A DNA stretch of 6,840 bases from an uncultured delta proteobacterium (GCA_903924805.1 CAIYCZ010000303.1:1-6840); one strand, 5' to 3'; positions 1 through 6,001 are shown, numbered from the stretch's first letter. Notes: generated from the letters alone by a model not told the origin. Numbers and translations: made by a program.

Positions 1-141
1 ATGTTTGCTAAAAAGTTCCAGCATGTGAGTGAGAAAGGGTACGGGAGTGGCAATGCGGTAGGTCCCCGAACCGTCAAGGTTCAGATGCACAGCTATTGCC
101 GTCTCAGACGTTTTCCTCTCTATTTTTGCCGTTCTTTTCAT
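1..141 (-). CDS. hisB: Imidazoleglycerol-phosphate dehydratase, N-terminal 47 residues (runs off left edge)
   Basis: HisB removes water from imidazole glycerol phosphate to give imidazole acetol phosphate, the sixth step of histidine synthesis, in the cytosol with Mn2+. Only the first 47 codons are visible; the frame is open to base 1. They read like the family's N-terminus: RTAKIERKTSET (residues 3-14, family R-x-A-x-x-x-R-x-T-x-E-T), LNLDGSG (20-26), and PFLTHMLELFSKH (35-47), where His39 matches the metal-binding His of the usual FLDHML motif. The ATG at 139-141 has GGAG seven bases upstream (149-152). Two normally conserved positions differ: Pro33 where Gly is usual and Thr38 where Asp is usual. 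It lies 13 bases downstream of the small membrane-protein gene and is probably cotranscribed with it. Identity is firm from the motif series; activity cannot be judged from this fragment. Confidence 0.88.
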   Translation of the reverse strand, partial: MKRTAKIERKTSETAIAVHLNLDGSGTYRIATPVPFLTHMLELFSKH

Positions 142-154
142 TGGTGTGCTCCAC

Positions 155-438
155 TTATGAATTTTCAAACTCCCCTTTAGGGGACTTTTTCTGGGCATTG
201 ATATGAGCTTTCAGCGCCTTTTTATAAGCGTGGACGGCGTCTGATTTTCTTTCATTTCTACTGCGCGGGCATCACGTTCTGCGCCGCTTATCTGTTCCGT
301 CCCGGGTGCTATGGTTTTATTTCTCTTCTTTTTCAAATACTCGATGATGTTGGTGCTCAGCGATTTTCCGAACTGGCCGATGAAGCCTGCCAGCAATATC
401 AGGGAAACCCATTTTAAGACTTCACGTGCCGTATCCAT
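155..438 (-). pseudogene. Small membrane-anchored hypothetical protein, apparently frameshifted in an A-run
   Basis: Not recognised as a named family. The uninterrupted frame from ATG 436-438 gives 75 residues ending at TGA 211-213: one hydrophobic segment (about residues 9-23, LKWVSLILLAGFIGQF), then a basic patch (KKKRNK, 36-41) and a polar tail. A continuation in the -1 frame is open from about base 256 to TAA 155-157 and has a plausible sequence (AYKKALKAHINAQKKSPKG). It ends just before the hisB ribosome-binding site. One extra A in the A-run at about 250-253 (plus-strand TTTT) would join the frames into a protein of about 103 residues, reading VEMKEKSDAVHAYKK across the join. AGGAG lies upstream (449-453) at a longish 10-12 base spacing. 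Likely in one transcript with hisB. Function unknown; the frameshift could equally be a sequencing indel. Confidence 0.5.
168..190. other. Small GC hairpin inside the small-gene tail
   Basis: TCCCC, loop TTTA, GGGGA (172-185) forms a perfect 5-bp stem. On the plus strand it is followed by CTTTTT, so it looks like a weak rightward terminator, but no plus-strand gene precedes it. On the minus strand it lies inside the inferred coding tail (residues KSPKGE), about 30 bases before the hisB start. It could affect translation or attenuation there, or be chance. Confidence 0.25.
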
Positions 439-700
439 AACCCGCCCGGTCTCCTGTAGTACTTACATACCCGAAATGAGCCTCTAACTTCAAGATATTT
501 CTCTTGCTTTATACTTGTTTCTTGAGGATGTACATAAAGGAAAGGTGGTTAGATATTTTCTGCAGGGGGTCTGATAGCACTTGTACCCCTCATGCGAGGT
601 GCACTATAGTCCGGTATATTGACGTCCACGGCTTTGTGTGCAAAAGTTAGCCTGATTTTGTAAAGTTGACTGGTCTCCTAAACCACCAAACAAAAATTAT

Positions 701-729
701 TTGCAATTACGGTGATAATTATATATTAA
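701..729 (+). promoter_or_regulatory. Candidate sigma-70-type promoter for the methyltransferase gene
   Basis: TTGCAA (701-706), a 17-base spacer, then TATTAA (724-729) gives 4 of 6 matches at each hexamer. TATATT (722-727) and GATAAT (714-719) are alternative -10 boxes in the same AT-rich block. It would leave a leader of about 115 bases before the GTG start. This is the best candidate in the spacer but weak on its own. Confidence 0.3.
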
Positions 730-734
730 TCAGC

Positions 735-759
735 CTGCCCGGCACGCTTTGCGGGTCAG
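735..759 (+). other. Stem-loop in the leader before the methyltransferase
   Basis: CTGCCCG (735-741) pairs with CGGG-CAG (752-759, one bulged T at 756), giving a 7-bp GC-rich stem with a 10-base loop. There is no T-run, so it is not a classic terminator. It would lie in the 5' leader if the promoter at about 701-729 is right. No match to a known riboswitch is recognised. Confidence 0.3.
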
Positions 760-851
760 AACTCTCAGGTTTCAGTTGCTGTGTGTGAACTAATAAACAG
801 AGATGCGGGATACGTATTCTGCCTCAATGAAGCCGTCTTAAAGGAACCCCC

Positions 852-1451
852 GTGTATAAAAAACTATTAGAGCACCCCCTTGTTTTTAATGCGTGGTCTG
901 CAACGTATATTACTCCCGTGGCCCGGATGATAACAGCGGTTATCCAGCAGGACGATCAGGCAAACATTCTTGACCTGGGCTGTGGCTCGGGCAGGTTGCA
1001 GCGACATTTATCCTTTCGTGACTATGTGGGCATTGATCAGAACAGCGGCTATATTGAGTATGCAAAGAAACATTCTCAGGGCCGATTCATTGCCGGGGAC
1101 GTTACCAACCTGAACAGGTGTCTTGATGACCAGAAATTCGATTATGTTTTTTTGATAGGGCTTTTGCATCACCTTGAATATTCTCAGGCAGTCTCTGTAA
1201 TGAAACAGTTGCCTGCGCATGTAAAACCGGGTGGAAAGGTAATAGTCATAGATCATGTCTATACCCCTGAATTAAGCCTGCTTAATAAGATTTTATTAAA
1301 GTGTGACCGGGGGAAGTTTATTATCAAGCAAAATGATTACCGGCAGTTATTCCAGAATTTTACCGTGGTATCAAATAAGGGCTTTAGTATCGGCCTGGGC
1401 TCAATTGCGCTGTGGTCATCCTTGGTCAGATTCCTATTAGCTCCGCAGTAA
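852..1451 (+). CDS. Class I SAM-dependent methyltransferase
   Basis: A 199-residue Rossmann-fold methyltransferase of the Methyltransf_11/25 type. SAM-binding motif I is LDLGCGSGR (40-48). The acidic end of strand 2 is GID (60-62, Asp62 expected to hold the ribose), motif III is GDV (82-84), and motif IV is FDYVFLIGLLHHL (96-108), followed by the KPGGKVIVID loop and strand typical of the family. The C-terminal part (DRGKFI, then the NDYRQLF segment) resembles methyltransferases found near polysaccharide or glycolipid genes, but the acceptor cannot be told from sequence. The GTG start is supported by AAAGGA (840-845) six bases upstream. It has no membrane segment and is cytosolic. It stands alone between a 413-base spacer and a repeat-bearing 126-base spacer, so context does not reveal its substrate. 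The methyltransferase assignment is firm; the reaction is unknown. Confidence 0.85.
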   Translation: MYKKLLEHPLVFNAWSATYITPVARMITAVIQQDDQANILDLGCGSGRLQRHLSFRDYVGIDQNSGYIEYAKKHSQGRFIAGDVTNLNRCLDDQKFDYVFLIGLLHHLEYSQAVSVMKQLPAHVKPGGKVIVIDHVYTPELSLLNKILLKCDRGKFIIKQNDYRQLFQNFTVVSNKGFSIGLGSIALWSSLVRFLLAPQ

Positions 1452-1488
1452 GATTCTTTCCAAAACAAGTTCAAAAATTTCAAAACAA

Positions 1489-1565
1489 TGGAGTACACAG
1501 AGAAAAGATGAAATACTACTGAAAAATTATTGATACGGTATTTGCTCTGCGTTCTGGTGGTTGAA
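1489..1565. repeat. Degenerate inverted pair of a CTCTGTG-type dispersed repeat
   Basis: Arm A, GGAGTACACAGAGAAAAG (1490-1507), and arm B, TTTGCTCTGCGTTCTGGTGG (1541-1560), are imperfect reverse complements (12 of 17 by eye) separated by about 33 bases. Arm B resembles two fragments found after the next gene (2194-2208 and 2296-2316). From memory such CTCTGTG/TCTCTGTGGTT sequences recur in spacers of several uncultured bacteria; I could not check this. It fills the spacer between the methyltransferase and the flavoprotein gene. Confidence 0.5.
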
Positions 1566-1577
1566 GGGAGAAGGAAT

Positions 1578-2173
1578 CTGCCTGAAATACTTGGAATATG
1601 CGGCAGTGCCCGTAAGAACGGAAACACGGCAACACTGTTGCGGGAAGTGCTCAACGCAACCGGACTTGAAAGCGAACTGATTTTTCTTTCTAATCTCACC
1701 ATCGGCTTTTGACCGGCTGCTTAAGCTGTATGGAACAGAAGGGCGTGTGCATCAAAGACGATGACATGAAGGGGCTTATCGGGAAACTGCTCTCTGCAAA
1801 AGCCATTGTTCTTGGTTCTCCCAACTACTACTATGATGTGTCCGGGTTAATGAAAAATATGATTGACCGCAGCATCTCGACAAGCTATCTCGGCGTCGGG
1901 GAATATACCGGCATGGAGTGGCACGGCTGGCGGCCTTTTGTGGATAAGGCAGGAGGCATTGTGATATGCCAGGCGGCATTTGGCGCAGAAAAGGCTTTGG
2001 AGACATTTAAATGCTTTGCTGAATACTCAGGGTTGAATCTGATTGGGGAAGTAATTGCTTCGGCTGGCAATCAACCGGTGAATGATTTCCCCGAATATAT
2101 TGAAAAGGCGCACAAGCTGGGGATGAAGATACGGGAGGAAGTTATCAGGAAAGAAACAAAAACCAGCCGATAG
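1578..2173 (+). pseudogene. NADPH-dependent FMN reductase / iron-sulfur-flavoprotein-like protein, single-base frameshift
   Basis: Flavodoxin-fold FMN_red family, which reduces FMN or transfers electrons through bound FMN. Two abutting frames make one protein. The first ends at TGA 1710-1712 and holds the FMN phosphate loop, GSARKNGNT (9-17). The second, read from about 1709, holds TGCLSCMEQKGVC and then GSPNYYYDVSGLMKNMIDR, the second FMN-contacting stretch and helix. A -1 shift at TTTTGACC joins them into about 198 residues, normal for the family. If the missing base makes the broken codon TGY, the motif becomes C-x2-C-x2-C-x6-C, the compact [4Fe-4S] motif of iron-sulfur flavoproteins. I prefer a start at CTG 1578-1580 (GGGAG seven bases upstream), giving MPEILGICGS as in relatives; TTG 1530 would add 16 unmatched residues overlapping a repeat. 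Pseudogene or sequencing indel is undecided; the rest is well conserved. Confidence 0.75.
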
Positions 2174-2193
2174 CTGATGGATGGCAGCTTCGC

Positions 2194-2208
2194 TTTCTCC
2201 GTGGTCTC
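2194..2208 (+). repeat. Fragment of the CTCTGTG-type dispersed repeat
   Basis: TTTCTCCGTGGTCTC, just after the flavoprotein stop codon, resembles a shortened copy of the motif at 1541-1565 and 2296-2316. It is followed by an A-run (2209-2216). Assignment rests on short similarity. Confidence 0.3.
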
Positions 2209-2230
2209 AAAAAAAATACCTTCTGAAATC

Positions 2231-2287
2231 TGGAACTCATGAAATCAGGATTTTCGGGTTTAAACTTCTTGAGTTTCCCCAGTTCCA
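2231..2287. repeat. Nested inverted repeat in the spacer before the hydrolase
   Basis: An outer perfect 7-bp pair, TGGAACT (2231-2237) and AGTTCCA (2281-2287), encloses an inner hairpin: GGG (2256-2258), bulge, AAACT (2262-2266), loop TCTTG, AGTTT (2272-2276), CCC (2277-2279). The element lies between two copies of the CTCTGTG-type fragment and may be part of a larger mobile or miniature repeat. No open frame inside it resembles a protein. It could also act as a weak transcript end for the flavoprotein gene, although no T-run follows. Confidence 0.45.
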
Positions 2288-2295
2288 AAGGTAAC

Positions 2296-2316
2296 TTTCT
2301 GTGCCCTCTGTGGTTA
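2296..2316 (+). repeat. Best-preserved copy of the CTCTGTG-type dispersed repeat
   Basis: TTTCTGTGCCCTCTGTGGTT, beginning at 2296, aligns with TTTGCTCTGCGTTCTGGTGG (1541-1560) with one gap each way. It lies about 40 bases before the hydrolase start, so it is probably in that gene's promoter or leader region. Confidence 0.4.
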
Positions 2317-2353
2317 GGGTTTGGCACTATTAAAATCGAGTCATGGTGCTACT

Positions 2354-3583
2354 ATGAAAAGATCAACCGGCCTGATTGTAATTATAGCTCTGTTGAGTAC
2401 TGTTTATCTGTGTGCCCGGCAACAAGCATCTGCCGAGACCTATCCTGTATCAGTTGTAGAGACCGGAAAAACCCAGGGCTTTGACCCCCCCACCCTGCAT
2501 CTTAACAGATTCTCTGTCTTTCGCTACGTATTACCAAAGCTGTCTCATAACAGGTCACTGCAGGAACCTTTTCTGATTAATGAGAATGAACGTCTCGGTG
2601 CAGTAGGGGCGCCAATTAATTTCCCGTTTATGAAAGATATGATTTTCAATGAAGCTGAAGCGTTTAACCGGCTTATTGACCCCTATGATGACCCGCGGCA
2701 TCCTGCTTCAGGATACCGGTGGGATATTAAAATATTCCATCCCGGCACTGCCCCCGGACAGCTCCCGTCTGAAGGCGCTCCCTGTCCCGTTATCATCTTC
2801 TGCACTGGTGCGAGCGGCTCTGACCCCAAATATTCTGCCGCTATGGACTGGATGGGCAGCTATTACGCAGCACAGGGATATATTTTTGCCATTCCGGTTT
2901 TTATAAAAAACGACGCACATGTTTCCGATGTTCCCTTTTACGAGATTGCAACAGACATATATGCCCTGCAGGCAAGCATGACCATAGATTATCTGCAGCA
3001 GAAATTATCACATATAAACAGCGCGACGGAAAAGGCGGTGGATGCGGGGAAGGTTACCCTTATAGGTTATTCTCTGGGGGGACATGTGGCGCAGAAAGCC
3101 GCTGCCCAGGATCACCGGGTTTCACGGCTCTGTCTTTTCTCTTCAGTCTTTATTTATTATCAATCCTACTGGGCCGGCTTTCTCATGGATACAAAGGATA
3201 CCTATGATGTATTAAACACGTCAGCACGGCAGAGGGGCATGGCCCTGCATGTCCAGCGGTTTACCCGGCCCCCGTACCCGATACCCTGTCCTGACTGGGA
3301 CCCGCAATGTGACTGGATTCCTCCGGTGGACGGGTTCCTGACTCAAATAGACCTCTCGATAGATCCCTGGGAACCGTATCTGTGCAAGGGAGAAAGTTGC
3401 GGAGTAAGGGATGGGACGTATTATAATTATCTGCTGTATGAAGGGCCCAAACAGGACGGGATTAAAAATAACCCGCTTCTTGATCATCCTAGTCTTGGCA
3501 TTCCCGGCCCTGAAAATGATCCTGGAAGGAAATTAGTCCTTCAATACCTTGATGAATTTTTTGCAGAGTTTCCGACTGAATAG
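2354..3583 (+). CDS. Exported alpha/beta hydrolase (chlorophyllase/dienelactone-hydrolase-like)
   Basis: A 409-residue secreted serine hydrolase. I chose ATG 2354 because a clean Sec signal peptide begins there: MKRS, hydrophobic core 7-20, and probable cleavage after ASA (25-27). The frame opens upstream at TTG 2321, but that adds 11 residues ahead of the signal. The Shine-Dalgarno site is weak. The fold is shown by PVIIFCTGASGS (145-156, strand 3 and oxyanion-hole loop) and the nucleophile elbow GYSLGGH (238-244, catalytic Ser240). His378 in LDHPSLG is the likely catalytic histidine; I could not place the acid. Residues about 270-370 form a long segment with two Cys pairs (C312/C319 and C344/C349) that may be disulfides stabilising a lid, fitting an extracytoplasmic site. 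Substrate unknown: an ester or amide. It converges with the CDF gene. Confidence 0.75.
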   Translation: MKRSTGLIVIIALLSTVYLCARQQASAETYPVSVVETGKTQGFDPPTLHLNRFSVFRYVLPKLSHNRSLQEPFLINENERLGAVGAPINFPFMKDMIFNEAEAFNRLIDPYDDPRHPASGYRWDIKIFHPGTAPGQLPSEGAPCPVIIFCTGASGSDPKYSAAMDWMGSYYAAQGYIFAIPVFIKNDAHVSDVPFYEIATDIYALQASMTIDYLQQKLSHINSATEKAVDAGKVTLIGYSLGGHVAQKAAAQDHRVSRLCLFSSVFIYYQSYWAGFLMDTKDTYDVLNTSARQRGMALHVQRFTRPPYPIPCPDWDPQCDWIPPVDGFLTQIDLSIDPWEPYLCKGESCGVRDGTYYNYLLYEGPKQDGIKNNPLLDHPSLGIPGPENDPGRKLVLQYLDEFFAEFPTE

Positions 3584-3589
3584 CAGATA

Positions 3590-3604
3590 GGTTTTTATTA
3601 AACC
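3590..3604. terminator. Weak hairpin between convergent genes
   Basis: GGTTT (3590-3594), loop TTATT, AAACC (3600-3604) is a perfect 5-bp stem starting 7 bases after the hydrolase stop codon, in the 72-base spacer between two convergent genes. It lacks a T-run on either strand, so its role in ending transcripts is a guess from position. Confidence 0.25.
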
Positions 3605-3655
3605 ATCCCCCTGTTTTCCTACCGTTCCCGATTTAATCCCTCCGTGCAGTGATAT

Positions 3656-5083
3656 TCACTTTTCTTTCTCTATCGGCTCCACATGGATGTGGATGCTCTC
3701 GATGTTATTGATAGTCTTCCGGATCCGCTGGGAAATGTTTTTTGATATTCTCTCGAACTTCTCGGTTGTATAATGCCCTTTCAATCCGCAGTGCAGAAAC
3801 ACCGTAAGCTTATCGCCCTGGCTGTATATTCTTATGTCATGGCAGTTGAGCTTGTCAGGGACTTTGTTTATCAAGCTGTCTATCCTGTTAATAAGATCTG
3901 CGCTCTGTTCAGTTACATCCTTTGCCACAATATACTTTTGCTTTACGTATTCAAAGGTAACGCTTACCTCGCCGACGTCAGGAAGTGCCTGCTGAATCAG
4001 CTCGCCTATCTTGTGGGAGAGCTCGTGGGATTCCTCAAGGCTTAGGCTTTCCCGTACCTCAATGTGCACGGCAATATGTTTCTTCTCCGATACCTCATAT
4101 ACGTGGATATTGTGGATGTTTGTGCACACGGGAAATGTATCAACTATTTTCTTCACCGTCAGGTACGTTTCCTGATCCGCTACGCCTGAAACATCTATCG
4201 GAAAGGTGCTTATCATAACATCGCTGTTAGGAATTTTCTGTTTCAGCCTGTCCCGTATCTCATGAACAACCGTGTGCACCCCATGGTGGCTCTCATTCTT
4301 ACTGATGCCCACATTGAGATCAATGAAGTAAGTGGGCCCCGATGGCCGCACCCGGACGCCGGCAACATCAAGCACCCCGTCTATCTGCCGCACCTCCTGC
4401 AGAACGTTTTCTATCATTCCCCTGGGGGCAGCATCAAGTAACACATCTATGGTTCGCTTGCCCAGTTTAATACTCACCACTATTACCAGAAGAGAAACGC
4501 CAAGGGCCGCAAGAGGGTCACCGTGCCGTAGCGAAGGAATGTTAAAGTAGTTTCCGATTCCCACACACAGCAGCCCCACGATAACCACCAGCGAGCTCCA
4601 GACATCGCTTGAAAAGTGAAGTGCGTCAGCCTCCAATGCCTGGCTGCCGTATTTTTCGGCAACTTTTTTTAATGCTCTGGACCGCGAGGTATCTATAACT
4701 ATCGAAAGCACCATTATGCCAATGCCCCAGTAGGCATTGAGTATCTCAACAGATTTGCCAAAGAACAGCCTCTCAGCAGCCTCATAGATAATCCAGCCAC
4801 AGGTGACAAGCAGCAGCAGTGTTTCAATCAGTGCAGAGAAACTCTCTATCTTTCCATGGCCATAGGTATGATCAGAATCGGCAGGTTTATCAGAGAGCCT
4901 CACGGCAAACAGTGTAACGATAGCTGCCACAAGATCAAGCGCGGAGTGAGCTGCCTCGGACAATATGCCGAGACTTCCGCTAGCGATGCCGACAACGACC
5001 TTTATTGTCACCAGAAATATCGCTGCAAGAACAGACGTAAATGCAACCCGCTCTTTTTCATTTTTCATGTTTATCATACCCAT
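3656..5083 (-). CDS. Cation diffusion facilitator (CDF) metal exporter with three C-terminal domains
   Basis: A proton-driven exporter of divalent metal (Zn2+, Fe2+, Mn2+ or Cd2+) of the FieF/ZnT class, 475 residues against about 300 for FieF. Six membrane segments span about residues 14-210. Transport-site residues are H46-x3-D50 in segment 2 and H156-x3-D160 in segment 5; FieF has Asp where His46 stands, and His there is the pattern of Zn-selective ZnT proteins. The loop D69-x2-H72-x3-H76 matches FieF's second metal site. Three ferredoxin-like dimerisation domains then follow in tandem: about 220-296, 303-380 and 392-471. Only the last ends in the classic IHIHVEP (464-470). The ATG at 5081-5083 has AAAAAGG seven bases upstream. 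It is second in a minus-strand pair, 30 bases after the DUF218 gene. Family is certain; the metal is inferred. Confidence 0.93.
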   Translation of the reverse strand: MGMINMKNEKERVAFTSVLAAIFLVTIKVVVGIASGSLGILSEAAHSALDLVAAIVTLFAVRLSDKPADSDHTYGHGKIESFSALIETLLLLVTCGWIIYEAAERLFFGKSVEILNAYWGIGIMVLSIVIDTSRSRALKKVAEKYGSQALEADALHFSSDVWSSLVVIVGLLCVGIGNYFNIPSLRHGDPLAALGVSLLVIVVSIKLGKRTIDVLLDAAPRGMIENVLQEVRQIDGVLDVAGVRVRPSGPTYFIDLNVGISKNESHHGVHTVVHEIRDRLKQKIPNSDVMISTFPIDVSGVADQETYLTVKKIVDTFPVCTNIHNIHVYEVSEKKHIAVHIEVRESLSLEESHELSHKIGELIQQALPDVGEVSVTFEYVKQKYIVAKDVTEQSADLINRIDSLINKVPDKLNCHDIRIYSQGDKLTVFLHCGLKGHYTTEKFERISKNISQRIRKTINNIESIHIHVEPIEKEK

Positions 5084-5113
5084 TCACATGCCTTTTTCTA
5101 TGCAATAGATATA

Positions 5114-5758
5114 TCAGTAGTTTTTTATAAAAGAGGCGTTTCTGTCGCTGAAGCGATACACAACATACTTAATACCTTCCATGACATAAGCAGAAATACC
5201 CGTATCATACTGCCACCAGTTTGATTCGTTAAAAATATCATTTTGTGCACCAGCTGCCTCCACTTTTATTCCCGTTCCCCTGAGAACTTTCTCAAAGGCA
5301 TACAGCGAGCGCCGCGTGTGGTGATCATCGGTTACAATAATCAAGTGGTTGAAATGGTGTTTTAAACTATACTCTTTCAGGTCATACGCCTCATCAAAGG
5401 TGGATGTTGCGCCTCCCTTCAAAGAAGGGACTTTCACCAGGTTTATCGTGGCGTGTAATGCCTGAATAATTGCCGGAGCAATACTCCATTCATCTCCCCC
5501 CACCTGCTTTAACCGGCCAAAAGGATGGCGCTGCTCAGTGAGGATGATCCGGGGCGCGTAACCCTCTCGATACAACTCTATGGCACAGGGTAAACGGGTG
5601 ATAATCCATCCCGAGAGCACCACGAGCGCATCTGCCCCCCTGGTTGCATTATGCACGGTGAAAAAACGGGCATAGGAGGTCAGCAGAAACTCACGCTGGG
5701 TGACAGCGCCTGTTATGAGAAGAAGGAATATAACAACGCTAAGTAAAAGCTTTTTCAT
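5114..5758 (-). CDS. Membrane-anchored DUF218 (YdcF/SanA/ElyC-like) protein
   Basis: A 214-residue protein with an N-terminal hydrophobic anchor (about 4-20, after MKK), probably facing the periplasm, followed by a DUF218 domain. Family signatures in order are ADALVVLSG (42-50), Arg55 with AIELYREGYAPRIILTE (59-75), the TSTFDEA segment (118-124, where relatives have T-x-E-E/N-A), and VTDDHHTRRS (142-151, the V-T-s-x-x-H-x-x-R core). In E. coli relatives (SanA, ElyC, YdcF) this family is linked to cell-envelope integrity and vancomycin sensitivity, but the reaction is not settled. The ATG at 5756-5758 has only a weak CGGAAA upstream. It lies 30 bases before the CDF exporter on the same strand, so the two are likely cotranscribed; a functional tie to metal export is not established. 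Confidence 0.78.
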   Translation of the reverse strand: MKKLLLSVVIFLLLITGAVTQREFLLTSYARFFTVHNATRGADALVVLSGWIITRLPCAIELYREGYAPRIILTEQRHPFGRLKQVGGDEWSIAPAIIQALHATINLVKVPSLKGGATSTFDEAYDLKEYSLKHHFNHLIIVTDDHHTRRSLYAFEKVLRGTGIKVEAAGAQNDIFNESNWWQYDTGISAYVMEGIKYVVYRFSDRNASFIKNY

Positions 5759-5779
5759 AATGTTTCCGTTAAGGAATTA

Positions 5780-5809
5780 AATATAATTTAAAAAGTTCAA
5801 AATCCAAAT
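5780..5809 (-). promoter_or_regulatory. Candidate promoter for the DUF218-CDF pair
   Basis: On the minus strand TATATT (reverse complement of 5780-5785) is a 5-of-6 -10 box, preceded at a 16-base spacing by TTGGAT (3 of 6 to the -35 consensus). It overlaps the left arm of the heptad array, so the array may overlie the promoter. Evidence is limited to AT-richness and position. Confidence 0.3.
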
Positions 5810-5971
5810 GCCAAAAAACATACTATTTAATTCGATCATTTGAACCTTGAAATTCATTTGGTATTTGAGCTTTGACATTTGACATTAATCTTACATCATG
5901 TCGTAACGTGCATTTTATATTTTTGTCATTGGATATTGTTTAGTGATTGGTGCTTCGTATTTAGAAATTTT
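5794..5971. repeat. Inverted array of degenerate 7-bp units (TTTGRNN-like)
   Basis: The spacer shows a 7-base rhythm. On the left, CAAA recurs at 5798, 5805 and 5812, i.e. TTTG units on the minus strand. On the right, TTGR recurs at 5858, 5865, 5872 and 5879, and in another phase at 5840 and 5847. From 5923 a further run of seven-base blocks begins TTGTCAT, TGGATAT and continues to about 5964. The two sides therefore point in opposite directions. Units drift rather than repeat exactly, and there is no coding sense. It is not a CRISPR: units are too short and there are no spacers. Confidence 0.6.
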
Positions 5972-6001
5972 AAAATCCTCAGTGCATTCTATGCTTTTGA
6001 G

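Larger units (their letters stand above)
439..851. other. 413-base non-coding spacer between divergent genes
   Basis: No reading frame here resembles a protein and no tRNA or known riboswitch fold is visible. It should hold promoters for both sides. For the leftward small gene/hisB, a possible -10 TATAAA is the reverse complement of 508-513, without a good -35 box. Two modest inverted repeats occur: AGGGGGT (564-570) with ACCCCT (585-590), and CCTC-ATGC-GAGG (588-599), which overlap and cannot form together. The stretch 660-730 is AT-rich. Confidence 0.5.

Noticed and set aside
1..180. Plus-strand open frame of 59 codons starting at base 1 (ATG) and ending at TAG 178-180.
   Set aside because: It is antisense to the clearly recognisable hisB start, and its translation resembles no protein.
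564..606. Structured RNA or riboswitch in the long spacer.
   Set aside because: The stems are short and mutually exclusive, and no known riboswitch core or tRNA shape could be assembled.
1710..1712. TGA read as selenocysteine at the cysteine-motif position.
   Set aside because: In the incoming frame TGA is soon followed by TAA, so readthrough alone does not reach the rest of the protein, and no SECIS-like hairpin is evident.
1704..1716. Programmed -1 ribosomal frameshift in the flavoprotein gene.
   Set aside because: No X-XXY-YYZ slippery heptamer is in frame and no strong downstream stem was seen. A single missing base is simpler.
5794..5971. CRISPR array.
   Set aside because: Units are about 7 bases, degenerate and inverted, with no spacers and no cas genes nearby.
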